Part shown: positions 55,197-63,378 of the stretch, piece by piece
Layout of the letters: each line of letters begins with the position of its first letter
How positions within the stretch are numbered: position 1 is the stretch's first letter
NCBI RefSeq assembly: GCF_026802175.1
Contig: NZ_CP113797.1
Coordinates: 5,433,026-5,497,025, forward strand
Direction: 5' to 3'
Source of the DNA: Thermocoleostomius sinensis A174
GTDB taxonomy: Bacteria > Cyanobacteriota > Cyanobacteriia > Elainellales > Elainellaceae
DNA length: 64,000 nucleotides
Program-made: the position numbers and the translations under genes
Notes under the pieces: generated by a model
Told to the model about the DNA's origin: nothing
Database searches by the model: none
The model's input: the letters and a program-made list of their open reading frames with translations, nothing else

Positions 55197-55352
55197 GATG
55201 CGATCGCCCCTATCTACCTGTTTCAGCGGTTAGCGTGCCAGGGAAATGGTTGTCGAGTCGGGACTCACTCGATTTCGGCAATCCGTCCGACCGTCTCCCT
55301 AGGCTCGTCTTACTGAGTTCAATATTAAACCTGGATTCAACATAAGAAAAAG

Positions 55353-55426
55353 GGCGAACGATGGGACTCGAACCCACGAATGGCGGAACCACAATCCGCT
55401 GCCTTAACCACTTGGCTACGCTCGCC
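55353..55426 (-). tRNA. tRNA-His (GTG anticodon)
   Basis: The minus strand folds as a tRNA: 5' GGCGAGCG, D-arm GCC-AAGTGGTTAAGGC, anticodon arm with loop TTGTGGT (anticodon GTG), T-arm GTGGGTTCGAGTCCCAT and 3' CGTTCGCC. The acceptor stem has eight pairs including G-1:C73, the identity element of bacterial tRNA-His. The CCA end is not encoded; the sequence runs into a T-run (CTTTTTC) that should end transcription. Confidence 0.96.
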
Positions 55427-55644
55427 ATCATGGATTTAATATAACATTTTGCCAGTCTGATGATCTAGACCTGTGCGTGACCTTAGCCTCAAAACCAGGG
55501 TCACAAGATAACCTTGCGGATCTGGAACCTTTGGAAGGCGACCTGTTTCCTTAATATGTAGATCTAGACTGGTTTTCATAAATTCCTTGTTTGCACCAGC
55601 CATCCGATCGCCCTAAAGCGGTTCTATCCCTTCTAACGTTCACT

Positions 55645-56034
55645 ATGAAAAATCTACATGGTCTTGCCTTCATTCTGGGTGCTTCCTTGCTGGGAATTGG
55701 CGTCGCCACATTTGTCACCAATCCTGACCAAGCAAGCTATGAAACCTATGCCACTCGTCGTCTCACGGCTCATCTTCAAGATCAAGTCTGTCCTCAAGCT
55801 GGCATTCTGGAAGATGTTTGCAATTCAGCCCTACGAGACAATCAGCCGCAAATTCGGCAGTTTATTGCAGACAATACAGAACGTCAGAATTATTTGTTTT
55901 GGAGTATTTATGAAACAGATTTGTCGGCAGGTGAACTGGTGCCAGCGGTAATCCGCACGGTGATTCCCGAATATCACTTTAAGACGATCGGCGTTTTCAG
56001 TAGTTTTTATACGTATCAGGCGGAGCGAAGATAG
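55645..56034 (+). CDS. DUF4359 family protein
   Basis: The product has 129 residues starting MKNLHGLAFILGASLLGIG, an N-terminal hydrophobic helix that is either a signal anchor or signal peptide. It is followed by VTNPDQASYETYATRRLTAHL, a family signature. Two cysteines (VCPQAG and DVCNSAL) could form a disulfide outside the cytoplasm. NYLFWSIYETDL and FKTIGVFSSFYTYQAERR complete the domain. DUF4359 proteins are cyanobacterial and uncharacterised. ATG 55645 is used because the family starts there. Confidence 0.82.
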   Translation: MKNLHGLAFILGASLLGIGVATFVTNPDQASYETYATRRLTAHLQDQVCPQAGILEDVCNSALRDNQPQIRQFIADNTERQNYLFWSIYETDLSAGELVPAVIRTVIPEYHFKTIGVFSSFYTYQAERR

Positions 56035-56130
56035 GAAAGATAGGGAGTTAGAGGAGATAGCAAAGAGATTGGCCCATCGATTTATTCACAGTATTCCCTG
56101 ATCTAACGCGGTGTGCGACTATCTGGTCTT

Positions 56131-56247
56131 CCCCTCCTCAACCCCCACCTTCGCAATCTGGGAGAGGAGGAAAGCTAGAAGCAGGTTGGTAAGTTCGGCT
56201 GCTCTCCTCCCTTCTCCCACGGGCGGAAGAAGGGTGAGGGATGAGGG
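56131..56247. repeat. dispersed C/G-rich repeat, copy 5
   Basis: This is the longest copy. It starts CCCCTCCTCAACCCCCACC, has TGGGAGAGGAGG and GCTCTCCTCCCTTCTCCC in the centre, and ends GGAAGAAGGGTGAGGGATGAGGG. It lies between DUF4359 and lnt and closely matches the block order of copy 1. Confidence 0.75.
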
Positions 56248-56322
56248 TACAGGATTCATTCGCCTCTTTCTGAAAGACAACTTTCTAAAAGTTGCCCATC
56301 GCATTATTCACTTTGTATTCAC

Positions 56323-58017
56323 TTATTTACTTTTATTGCTCACTCTGCTGCTATACAGTCCTCTACTCACTAGTCCAATTGCCAATAAACTTGGAGTCAA
56401 CCAATCTCCCCACCGTACATAGAGCGTTTGGGTGTGGCGACGGTAGATGATGTCAGCGTGGGTTTCATAGGTTCTGAAGCCAGAGATCCATCGGGTATTG
56501 CCGTGAGCGTCAATGATGCTAGAAAAGCCTGTGTTGGTGGCGCGGGCAACCCAGCGATCGGTCTCAATGGCACGCATTACATCTTGGGCATGATGTTGAG
56601 TCATCATGCTAGCTCCATAGGGATCATTATTGGAAGCGGTGAGAATAAAGGTTCCGCCAGTCGCCGCTTGACGACGAAACAACCAGGGAAAGGCTGAGTC
56701 GAAACAAATGCCTGCGATTGCTTGACCAAAAGGGGTGTCAAGTTGCTGATTGGGCTGCCCCGGAATTAGGGTCGCTTGCACGGGCGAGAGGCGATTAATG
56801 AAACCACCAAAAATCGATCGTAGCGGAATATATTCGCCCAAGGGCACAAGTTTGATTTTGTCGTAGCGACTGAGAATGTCCCCGGTTCCGGTAATCGTCA
56901 CCAGGCTTTGCGTAAACCCGTTTGGCTCTGAGACAATAGTTCCAACCCAAGCAGGAATTTGTCGTCGCTCAATCTCTTGATAGAACGGATGTTGAGCTTG
57001 TCGAGGGGTATTTAGCCACAGCCAAGGAAAAGCTCCTTCTGGAGTGAGTACAGCATCGACTCCTTGCTCGGCAAGCGTTTCATAGCCCATGGTGTAATGT
57101 TGTAGCGCCAACCGCATTCCATCCTCAAACTGCTTGATGCGGGTTGGCACATTTCCCTGAATGATGCCAATTTTCAGGGCAGTGCTGGGAGCGTTAGCCA
57201 GGGGCTGGCTATACAAACCAAGACCAATTAAATGCAATCCTATAACAAAGACAAGGGTAAATCCTAAAAGATGGCGAGCAGGCAAGACTGCTTTTTGTCG
57301 CCACCGTATCCAGGTTTCTGCTAGCAGTCCGTTGCCAGCGACGATCGCCCCTGTCACTACGGTTGGGCCCGAAAGTTGTCCCAAATGTAGAATCAGGAGA
57401 TTGCGAGGACTTTGCGTATATGCCAACGAAGACCAATAGAGCGGACCGTAAGACCAAAGCCATTCCAACGCACACCAAAGGGCTGTACCCAACAGAATCC
57501 GCAGCCAGAGGGGAAAGGGGGGAGGGGAGAGGGGAGAGGGGAGAGAGGGAGGCGGAAGTTGAGGCGATCGAAATGGTTGCAGTGGCCAGTGACACAAAGT
57601 ATGGAATAAACAGGCCCAACTTCCTGCTAGAACGGCTCCCCAAAGTGTGATGAATACCCAAGCAAATAGGACGGTGGCAATGCTCCCTAGCCAGGGAATT
57701 CCCAACCACATCAGCGGGTGCAGATCTCTAATCCACCACAACGCTAGTCCGTGATACCCTATGCCCCAAACCAGTCCATACAGAAAGGCACGCGATCGAT
57801 TGACCGTTAACCATTGATCGAGGGATCTCACCAGCGTCCACAGCGGGGCGAGGGCAATCCAGGCCAAAAACCAGGCATTGGCTGGAGCAGGCGTTAAACC
57901 CATAAGCAGTCCAGCTACAAGAGCAATGATTAATCTCCCTTGCGGAAACTGGAGCAGCCCCACCGCTTGGGATGAGGAAATGCTGGATTTCGTAGATTGC
58001 ACAGACTGGATCTTCAT
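56323..58017 (-). CDS. lnt: apolipoprotein N-acyltransferase
   Basis: This 564-residue inner-membrane enzyme adds the third acyl chain to lipoproteins. About six N-terminal helices are followed by a nitrilase-like domain. Its catalytic triad is readable as Glu in LTPEGAFPW, Lys in KIKLVPLGEY and Cys in AGICFDSAFPW. A proline/serine stretch (PPPSLPSPLSPPPFP) in the membrane part is encoded by a G-rich short repeat at 57509-57553; it falls in a loop. Upstream AGGATC is only a weak ribosome-binding site. At least two other lipoproteins in this window would be substrates. Confidence 0.9.
   Translation of the reverse strand: MKIQSVQSTKSSISSSQAVGLLQFPQGRLIIALVAGLLMGLTPAPANAWFLAWIALAPLWTLVRSLDQWLTVNRSRAFLYGLVWGIGYHGLALWWIRDLHPLMWLGIPWLGSIATVLFAWVFITLWGAVLAGSWACLFHTLCHWPLQPFRSPQLPPPSLPSPLSPPPFPLWLRILLGTALWCALEWLWSYGPLYWSSLAYTQSPRNLLILHLGQLSGPTVVTGAIVAGNGLLAETWIRWRQKAVLPARHLLGFTLVFVIGLHLIGLGLYSQPLANAPSTALKIGIIQGNVPTRIKQFEDGMRLALQHYTMGYETLAEQGVDAVLTPEGAFPWLWLNTPRQAQHPFYQEIERRQIPAWVGTIVSEPNGFTQSLVTITGTGDILSRYDKIKLVPLGEYIPLRSIFGGFINRLSPVQATLIPGQPNQQLDTPFGQAIAGICFDSAFPWLFRRQAATGGTFILTASNNDPYGASMMTQHHAQDVMRAIETDRWVARATNTGFSSIIDAHGNTRWISGFRTYETHADIIYRRHTQTLYVRWGDWLTPSLLAIGLVSRGLYSSRVSNKSK
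57509..57553. repeat. G-rich short repeat inside lnt
   Basis: Near-tandem GGGGAGA units (GGAGGGGAGAGGGGAGAGGG and similar) encode the Pro/Ser/Leu stretch of Lnt on the minus strand. It resembles the repeats at 42692 and 61802. Confidence 0.75.
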
Positions 58018-58094
58018 CAGGATCTTTATGAGGACAGAAAAACTTCCCTAGCTCGATCGCGTAAGCTGGTGATCGAAGGGCACGGACACCGGAT

Positions 58095-59294
58095 ATGAAG
58101 CAAGGACTAGCGGTGGCTACTCTCATCATCGTCTTGATTGGTGCAGGTTGTCGAGGTGACGAGATGATCAAAACCTTGAATGAACAGACTGCACCCGATC
58201 GAGCGTCTACAACGCTGCCACCGGAAAACCCGAGGCTGTTTGCTCCTGATATTGAACGGCAACTTCAACGGCTTTTGAGTGAAAAGGTTGCCCAAGATGA
58301 CTTTCCTGGCGTTGTCTTCTACATTGCCACATCGGATGGCATGTGGATGGGTGCTGCTGGAGAAGCCAATCGTGAATCCAAGGTAGTATTAAAGCCAACC
58401 GATCGCTTTCGGATTGGCAATTTAACGAACATATTTATGGCAGTTCTTTGCCTGCAACTGGCAGAAGAGGGACTCCTTGATCTAGATGTGCCAATCGAGA
58501 ACTATTTGCCGCCAGAGGTGAGTGATAGATTCCCCACCAGCGATCGGATCAGTACTCGCCAATTGCTGAGTCACCGTAGCGGACTGGCTGATTTTAATAC
58601 CGATGAATTTCAGCAAATGGTTCGTGCCACTCCCGATCGTGACTGGACTGCCCAAGAGATTCTGGAATATGCCTATGACCTAAACCCTGCCACCGTGCGC
58701 GGAGCCTTTTCCTATGCCAATACGAATTATTTGCTGGCGCAACTAATTATCGAAGGGATTACGGGCAAACCATTAGCAGAAGTGCTGCGACAACGCATTC
58801 AAACACCGGCCGGACTAACTAATACCTTCCTAGAACTGCGCGAACCCATTCCCGGTGGCTTCACTCAAGGCTATCAGGATTGGCATGAGGATGACACGCT
58901 GGAAAACGTCACTCAAGCAAATTTCAACAATGGTCTGGGTTTGGGCGATCGAGGAATCGTTTCCAACGCTCCTGATTTGGTTCGATTTTTTCAAGCGTTG
59001 ACCAACAGCGACAAACTGCTATACCAGTGGTCACTAGAGCAAATGCTGGAAACGGTACCAATCGGGATGGGAGATGGTTATGGACTTGGCATTACCCACC
59101 TTGACACTCGCTGGGGAGAAGCTTGGGGACATACAGGTCGAGCCTTGGGCTTTCAAGCGACCCTTTTATATCTACCCGCCCATGATATGACTGTGGTGGT
59201 GTGGATGAATGTTGGCGATCGCAAACGAACAACCCCCCTCTCGATCGCTCAAGAAGGACTGAACATTATCTTAGGCGATCCTGAATTTCGTTGA
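58095..59294 (+). CDS. beta-lactamase-fold serine hydrolase homologue without its nucleophile
   Basis: This 399-residue exported protein has a lipobox-type leader (LIIVLIGAGC). The class C beta-lactamase/DD-carboxypeptidase fold is clear from LLSHRSGLADF, FSYANTNYLLAQLIIEGITGKPL (YxN motif) and AWGHTGRALGF (HTG motif, replacing KTG). The SxxK motif, usually FRIGSVTK, reads FRIGNLTN: Asn109 replaces the nucleophilic Ser and Asn112 replaces Lys. It should lack acyl-transfer activity and may bind peptidoglycan peptides or another ligand. Start ATG 58095 has no strong ribosome-binding site. Confidence 0.85.
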   Translation: MKQGLAVATLIIVLIGAGCRGDEMIKTLNEQTAPDRASTTLPPENPRLFAPDIERQLQRLLSEKVAQDDFPGVVFYIATSDGMWMGAAGEANRESKVVLKPTDRFRIGNLTNIFMAVLCLQLAEEGLLDLDVPIENYLPPEVSDRFPTSDRISTRQLLSHRSGLADFNTDEFQQMVRATPDRDWTAQEILEYAYDLNPATVRGAFSYANTNYLLAQLIIEGITGKPLAEVLRQRIQTPAGLTNTFLELREPIPGGFTQGYQDWHEDDTLENVTQANFNNGLGLGDRGIVSNAPDLVRFFQALTNSDKLLYQWSLEQMLETVPIGMGDGYGLGITHLDTRWGEAWGHTGRALGFQATLLYLPAHDMTVVVWMNVGDRKRTTPLSIAQEGLNIILGDPEFR

Positions 59295-59348
59295 GTGCGG
59301 AGGTTGGAAATGGAGCGCCCATTTTTTCTTTGTTTGCTCTTCCAACTT

Positions 59349-60056
59349 CTAACCCCCAATTCCTGCCCCCCTAACTTCGTCCAACTTAGCACGAACAGCT
59401 TGAATATCTTGCCACATGTACCACTTGGGGCTACCTCGCTCTTTGGAGGGATTGCGCAACAAATAGGCTGGGTGAAAGACTGGCATACAGAGGCGATCGT
59501 TCCACTCAATCCATTCGCCCCGAATTTTGGTGATACCGCGCTTATCACCAGTTAATCCGCGTACAGCCGACGCCCCAGAAAGCAAAATGATTTTGGGATC
59601 GACCATGCGAATTTGTTCCAGGATATAGGGACGGCAAGCGTCCATTTCTTCTTGGGTAGGGGTGCGATTTCCCGGCGGACGGCACTTGACGATGTTGCAG
59701 ATGAACACATCGTCTTCGGTCAGATTCACAGACGCCAAGATTTTGTCTAATAGCTGTCCGGCCTTCCCCACGAACGGCAATCCAGTTTCGTCCTCGTTTT
59801 GTCCGGGGCCTTCTCCTACGATCATCAAGTCGGCATGTAAGTTGCCTCGCCACACAACCGCATGGGTACGAGTTGCACCCAACTCACAGCGTTGGCACTG
59901 ATTGCAATGCACCTTCATCTGCTCCATATCCGTATAGGTGCCAGAAGGAATGGGTACTTTGGCACTGGTGGGAATTAAATCTGGGTTGAAGTCATTCGGA
60001 GCAACCGTTGCGAGTTCAGTGGAGCCGAATAGGTCCATTTGGTTGTCGATAGCCAT
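59349..60056 (-). CDS. type-4 uracil-DNA glycosylase (Fe-S)
   Basis: This 235-residue repair enzyme removes uracil from DNA. The family 4 motif A is GEGPGQNEDETGLPFVG and motif B lies in MPVFHPAYLLRNP. The cysteines for a 4Fe-4S cluster are in HCNQCQRCELG, FICNIVKCRPPGN and MDACRPYI. The N-terminal 45 residues are a polar cyanobacterial extension. Its 3' end converges on the serine-hydrolase homologue. Upstream lies a 510-base regulatory gap. Confidence 0.9.
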   Translation of the reverse strand: MAIDNQMDLFGSTELATVAPNDFNPDLIPTSAKVPIPSGTYTDMEQMKVHCNQCQRCELGATRTHAVVWRGNLHADLMIVGEGPGQNEDETGLPFVGKAGQLLDKILASVNLTEDDVFICNIVKCRPPGNRTPTQEEMDACRPYILEQIRMVDPKIILLSGASAVRGLTGDKRGITKIRGEWIEWNDRLCMPVFHPAYLLRNPSKERGSPKWYMWQDIQAVRAKLDEVRGAGIGG

Positions 60057-60245
60057 GAGCGTTTTAGGCAGTAAACACAGGTGTGCGATCGATCAGGTGG
60101 TAGAGTACCCGAATACCGCGATATCTTAGACCATTCAACGAGTTTTAGTCCAACTCCTTAGGAGCGATTCATGAAGCGATTCATAAATTAATGCGCTGAC
60201 CCTGCTGGAACTGCGATCGTCCTTTGCCCACAAAAACCGAACTCA

Positions 60246-60279
60246 TAAAAAACCGACAGTCCCAAATGGAAGCTGTCGG
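60246..60279 (-). terminator. orphan intrinsic terminator on the minus strand
   Basis: On the minus strand CCGACAG, a 13-base loop and CTGTCGG are followed by six T. The nearest minus-strand gene upstream ends at 60766, with a plus-strand gene in between, so the terminator may belong to an unannotated small RNA starting within 60280-60560. Confidence 0.7.
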
Positions 60280-60378
60280 CAAGTCGTGTGTTCCCTGTTG
60301 ATGACTCGGCTAGAGTTGAGTCTTCTTAAGTATGCGTGTGTCGCAAGCCAGTGATTGCGATCTAGATCATGACTAAGT

Positions 60379-60394
60379 TGTGATCTTTGTCACA
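60379..60394. promoter_or_regulatory. CRP/SyCRP1-type operator TGTGA-N6-TCACA
   Basis: TGTGATCTTTGTCACA is a perfect match to the TGTGA-N6-TCACA consensus of cAMP receptor proteins, which cyanobacterial SyCRP1 shares. It lies 173 bases before the 35-residue gene and about 320 bases before the glycosylase start. Which promoter it controls cannot be seen. Confidence 0.7.
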
Positions 60395-60566
60395 GCTTAA
60401 CCTTCCGGAGAATAAAATCAAGATATGTCACCTTATGTATCAAACTTTATCGTGACAGATAGTAGAGATTACTCAATGCATCCTCCTGAACACGATCGGC
60501 TGCCAAGGAACACAAAAAGCGTCACAATAAAGGAGAACCTTAAGCAAAGCTGAAGAGGTACAGCCA

Positions 60567-60674
60567 ATGAAAGATAAAGACTATTCCTGGAAAGGAAGTC
60601 CAAATGCAGGGCTTGTTCTCAGTATCCTCGCTTTAGGGGCGGCTGTGGTTCTATTTCTTGCAGGTTTTAACTAA
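60567..60674 (+). CDS. 35-residue membrane peptide
   Basis: A short frame with an AAGAGGT box eight bases upstream of the ATG encodes MKDKDYSWKGSPNAG, then LVLSILALGAAVVLFLAGFN. The product has a charged N-terminus and a single C-terminal membrane helix, the layout of small accessory subunits of thylakoid complexes, but I do not recognise it. It is below normal ORF limits. A CRP-type palindrome lies upstream. Confidence 0.65.
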   Translation: MKDKDYSWKGSPNAGLVLSILALGAAVVLFLAGFN

Positions 60675-60765
60675 AAATCACGCTTTTTCACATTCCGTTC
60701 ATCTTTTTCCTAGTGGTCAGGGCGGTTTTTACGGGCCGCCCTACCTATTTTCTTTTGAAGGTTCT

Positions 60766-61335
60766 CTAGACGTTCTTCTGCACGAATTTAGCTCGAATTT
60801 CCTCAATGCGCTTGCGATTGACGCCTAAATCTGACTGCCCTAAACGGGAAGCCGATCGTACGTGAATGACCTTAGCGGACGGATCAACAAGAAACTCGAC
60901 ATCATCGACATAGCCCATCAGCGCACTTGTGAATTCAACGTAGAGGTAATTTTCGTCTTCGCGAATAATTTGTGTACGCTTCATACCTTGAATCACGCCT
61001 TTCAGGGCTGTCATTGCTTCCGTAGGAGATTTGGTGTAGCTTAACGGCGCAATTTTGTGCTGCACATCTGTGTCGGGCGCTTGGCTATTGACACAGTTAG
61101 GCGTGCCGGGACAATCAGCTAACTTACCATCTGTCACGCCTAAGTTGGTCGGCCGTTTGCCAGAAAATGAAAATAGTGGTTTGCTCATAGCCATTTCCAG
61201 AGTAGCGAGGGGTATGGGATGCAGAGGCAACAAAGGCTGGGCCATTGCTGGGGCAACGGCTCCTGTCCAACAGAGTAGGACAATCCCTAGCAAGAATGCG
61301 ATCGAACGCTCAACCGAAAAGCCAGATTGCTGCAT
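60766..61335 (-). CDS. DUF1499 family exported protein
   Basis: This 189-residue protein has an N-terminal signal peptide (AFLLGIVLLCWTGAVAPAMA). A DUF1499 domain follows: LADCPGTPNCVNSQAPDTD with two conserved cysteines, ALKGVIQGMKRTQIIRED and DVEFLVDPSAKVIHVRSASRLGQSDLGVNRKRIE. The family is widespread in phototrophs and uncharacterised. It is probably located in the periplasm or thylakoid lumen. Confidence 0.88.
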   Translation of the reverse strand: MQQSGFSVERSIAFLLGIVLLCWTGAVAPAMAQPLLPLHPIPLATLEMAMSKPLFSFSGKRPTNLGVTDGKLADCPGTPNCVNSQAPDTDVQHKIAPLSYTKSPTEAMTALKGVIQGMKRTQIIREDENYLYVEFTSALMGYVDDVEFLVDPSAKVIHVRSASRLGQSDLGVNRKRIEEIRAKFVQKNV

Positions 61336-61437
61336 AACAGTGAGCCTAGAATGTCTTTAACAATACTTTACAATGTAAAGACACCCTAAAAGTATGAAAC
61401 AGCGCTGGGCCTAGCCCCAACTTATCCATCGATTGCT

Positions 61438-61809
61438 TCATGCTGCTTCATGCAAAATCAAGCGATTGCCCGCCGGATCGTAGGCATACACTTCTCGCCC
61501 GTGAGATGCAATCGTAATGCTGTGAGTCACTGGATGGCCGATTGCGGCTAACCGATCGATCGCGCTTTCCAGATCCTTGACTTCAAAGCAAAGGCTCATA
61601 CTGCCACTAGAACCGCGATCGAATTCTGCTTGATGACTCTCTTTGGGCTTAAAAATTCCTAGTCGTAGCCCAGTTAGCTGAAACTCTGCATAAACATTGG
61701 GCATATAGATGCTTGGTTCTTGCTGAAGCAGGTGTTGGTAGAACGGCACTAGCAAGCCATCCTCCACATCTGCTAAGGCTACAAATACGGTGGTGTAGGG
61801 GAAAGACAT
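61438..61809 (-). CDS. VOC (glyoxalase/bleomycin-resistance) family protein
   Basis: This 123-residue protein consists of one VOC domain starting MSFPYTTVFVALADVEDGLL and ending VYAYDPAGNRLILHEA, the typical DPxGN strand of the fold. Members are metal-dependent isomerases, dioxygenases or ligand-binding proteins; the role here is open. A longer frame to 61851 runs into a G-rich short repeat (61802-61850) and is not used. Confidence 0.8.
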   Translation of the reverse strand: MSFPYTTVFVALADVEDGLLVPFYQHLLQQEPSIYMPNVYAEFQLTGLRLGIFKPKESHQAEFDRGSSGSMSLCFEVKDLESAIDRLAAIGHPVTHSITIASHGREVYAYDPAGNRLILHEAA

Positions 61810-61850
61810 GAGGGAAGAGGGAATGGGGAGTAGAGAGTAGGGAGTAGGCA
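61810..61850. repeat. G-rich short repeat upstream of the VOC gene
   Basis: Units such as GGGGAGTA, GAGAGTAG and GGAGTAG repeat in near tandem directly before the VOC start codon. This is the third place in the window where such a repeat touches a coding region. Confidence 0.65.
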
Positions 61851-62023
61851 TAAAAGATAACTCTCAATCCCTCATCCGTAATGTTCAACTCCTAATTGTG
61901 AGGAATAGTTGACATTTGCGCTCGAAATTCTTCCGATCGGAGTTAAGCAGATGAACTAGAGTTAATAACAGGTGTATCGCCCTCTTGCTCACAACTCTAG
62001 AATTATTTCGCTTTTTTAAAGTC

Positions 62024-63190
62024 ATGAAACTGGCAGCACGACTAGCAGAGATTACTCCGTCCTTAACCTTGGCGATCGATTCGAAGGCAAAGGCCATGAA
62101 ACGGGATGGAGTCGATGTGATTAGCTTCAGCGTGGGGGAACCGGATTTTGATACCCCGGCTCACATTCGCTCTGCGGCGGAAGCGGCGTTGGAAGCGGGC
62201 AAAACTCGCTATGGACCGGTGGCAGGAGAACCTCAATTGCGCGAGGCGATCGCTCACAAGCTGCAAACAGATAACAATCTCTGCTACGGCCCTGACAGCA
62301 TTCTTGTTACCAATGGTGGCAAACATTCGCTGTTTAACTTGATGCTGGTGCTGATTGATCCAGGTGATGAGGTAATTATTCCTGCTCCTTATTGGGTTAG
62401 TTATCCAGAAATGGTGAAGCTGGCTGGAGGTACACCAGTGATTGTGCCCACCACGATCGACAGTGGCTTCAAAATTAGCCCAGAGCAACTTCGACAAGTG
62501 ATTACGCCTAAAACGAAACTGTTTGTACTTAACTCACCGTCTAATCCAACGGGGATGGTATACAGCCCGGATGAAGTGCGCGCTTTGGCGGAGGTGATTG
62601 TAGAGCACGATATTTGGGTTGTGTCCGATGAAATTTACGAAAAAATTCTCTACGACGGAGCCGAACATCTCAGCATTGGGGCAGTGGGACCCGACGCATA
62701 CGATCGCACTATTGTCAGCAGCGGTTTTGCCAAAACCTATGCCATGACCGGATGGCGCGTGGGGTTCTTGGCAGGGCCTCCGGAAATTATCAAAGCTGCT
62801 AGCAAAATTCAGGGACACAGCACCTCGAATGTCTGCACCTTTGCTCAGTATGGAGCGATCGCTGCCTATGAACAGCCCCAAGATTGTGTCACGGAAATGG
62901 TGCAAGCCTTTGCCGAACGGCGTCAAGTAGTGTTGGAGTATTTGAACGCCATTCCAGGGTTTACCTGTCCTCGTCCTGATGGAGCATTCTATGTCTTTCC
63001 CAGCATTCACAAAACGGGCATGAAGTCGCTGGATTTTTGCGAGTCTTTATTGGAAACAAAACAGGTAGCGGCTGTACCAGGAATTGCCTTTGGAGCCGAT
63101 GATTGTATCCGGCTTTCCTATGCCACCAGTCTGGACAATATCCGCCAAGGCATGGAGCGCTTAGCAGACTTTGTGCAAGCGTTGCTGTAA
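62024..63190 (+). CDS. aspC: pyridoxal-phosphate aminotransferase, aspartate aminotransferase type
   Basis: This 388-residue class I aminotransferase starts [53 protein letters not shown] and [13 protein letters not shown] precede the PLP-binding Lys in [17 protein letters not shown]. The C-terminal [16 protein letters not shown] contains the carboxylate-binding Arg. It most resembles bacterial aspartate/prephenate aminotransferases of the AAT Ib class. ATG 62024 is preferred to the longer frame at 61985. Confidence 0.92.
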   Translation: MKLAARLAEITPSLTLAIDSKAKAMKRDGVDVISFSVGEPDFDTPAHIRSAAEAALEAGKTRYGPVAGEPQLREAIAHKLQTDNNLCYGPDSILVTNGGKHSLFNLMLVLIDPGDEVIIPAPYWVSYPEMVKLAGGTPVIVPTTIDSGFKISPEQLRQVITPKTKLFVLNSPSNPTGMVYSPDEVRALAEVIVEHDIWVVSDEIYEKILYDGAEHLSIGAVGPDAYDRTIVSSGFAKTYAMTGWRVGFLAGPPEIIKAASKIQGHSTSNVCTFAQYGAIAAYEQPQDCVTEMVQAFAERRQVVLEYLNAIPGFTCPRPDGAFYVFPSIHKTGMKSLDFCESLLETKQVAAVPGIAFGADDCIRLSYATSLDNIRQGMERLADFVQALL

Positions 63191-63210
63191 AACAGATTGC
63201 CAACATGAAA

Positions 63211-63235
63211 GGGTATACGTCGCGATCGTATACCC
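63211..63235. terminator. stem-loop after the aminotransferase gene
   Basis: GGGTATACG and CGTATACCC form a perfect nine-pair stem with loop TCGCGAT, 20 bases after the stop. No T-run follows, so it may protect the 3' end or terminate weakly. Confidence 0.55.
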
Positions 63236-63378
63236 CGTGCTTGCCGATGCCGTAGATTGTCATTGCAGATCCGTGGTGAGCAGCCCTCGCCTGCAACGAC
63301 AATTCATCCTTCATCGGTCATGCAGAACCCATTGCTGGGTTACAGTTTTTGACCTTAACCGTAGCTGGAGGTTCCCCG

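Larger units (their letters stand above)
60057..60566. other. regulatory gap between the glycosylase and the 35-residue gene
   Basis: This 510-base region has no coding frame of note on either strand. It carries a minus-strand terminator (60246-60279) without an obvious gene to end and a perfect CRP-type palindrome (60379-60394). It should hold promoters for the divergent glycosylase and small-peptide genes. Confidence 0.6.
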
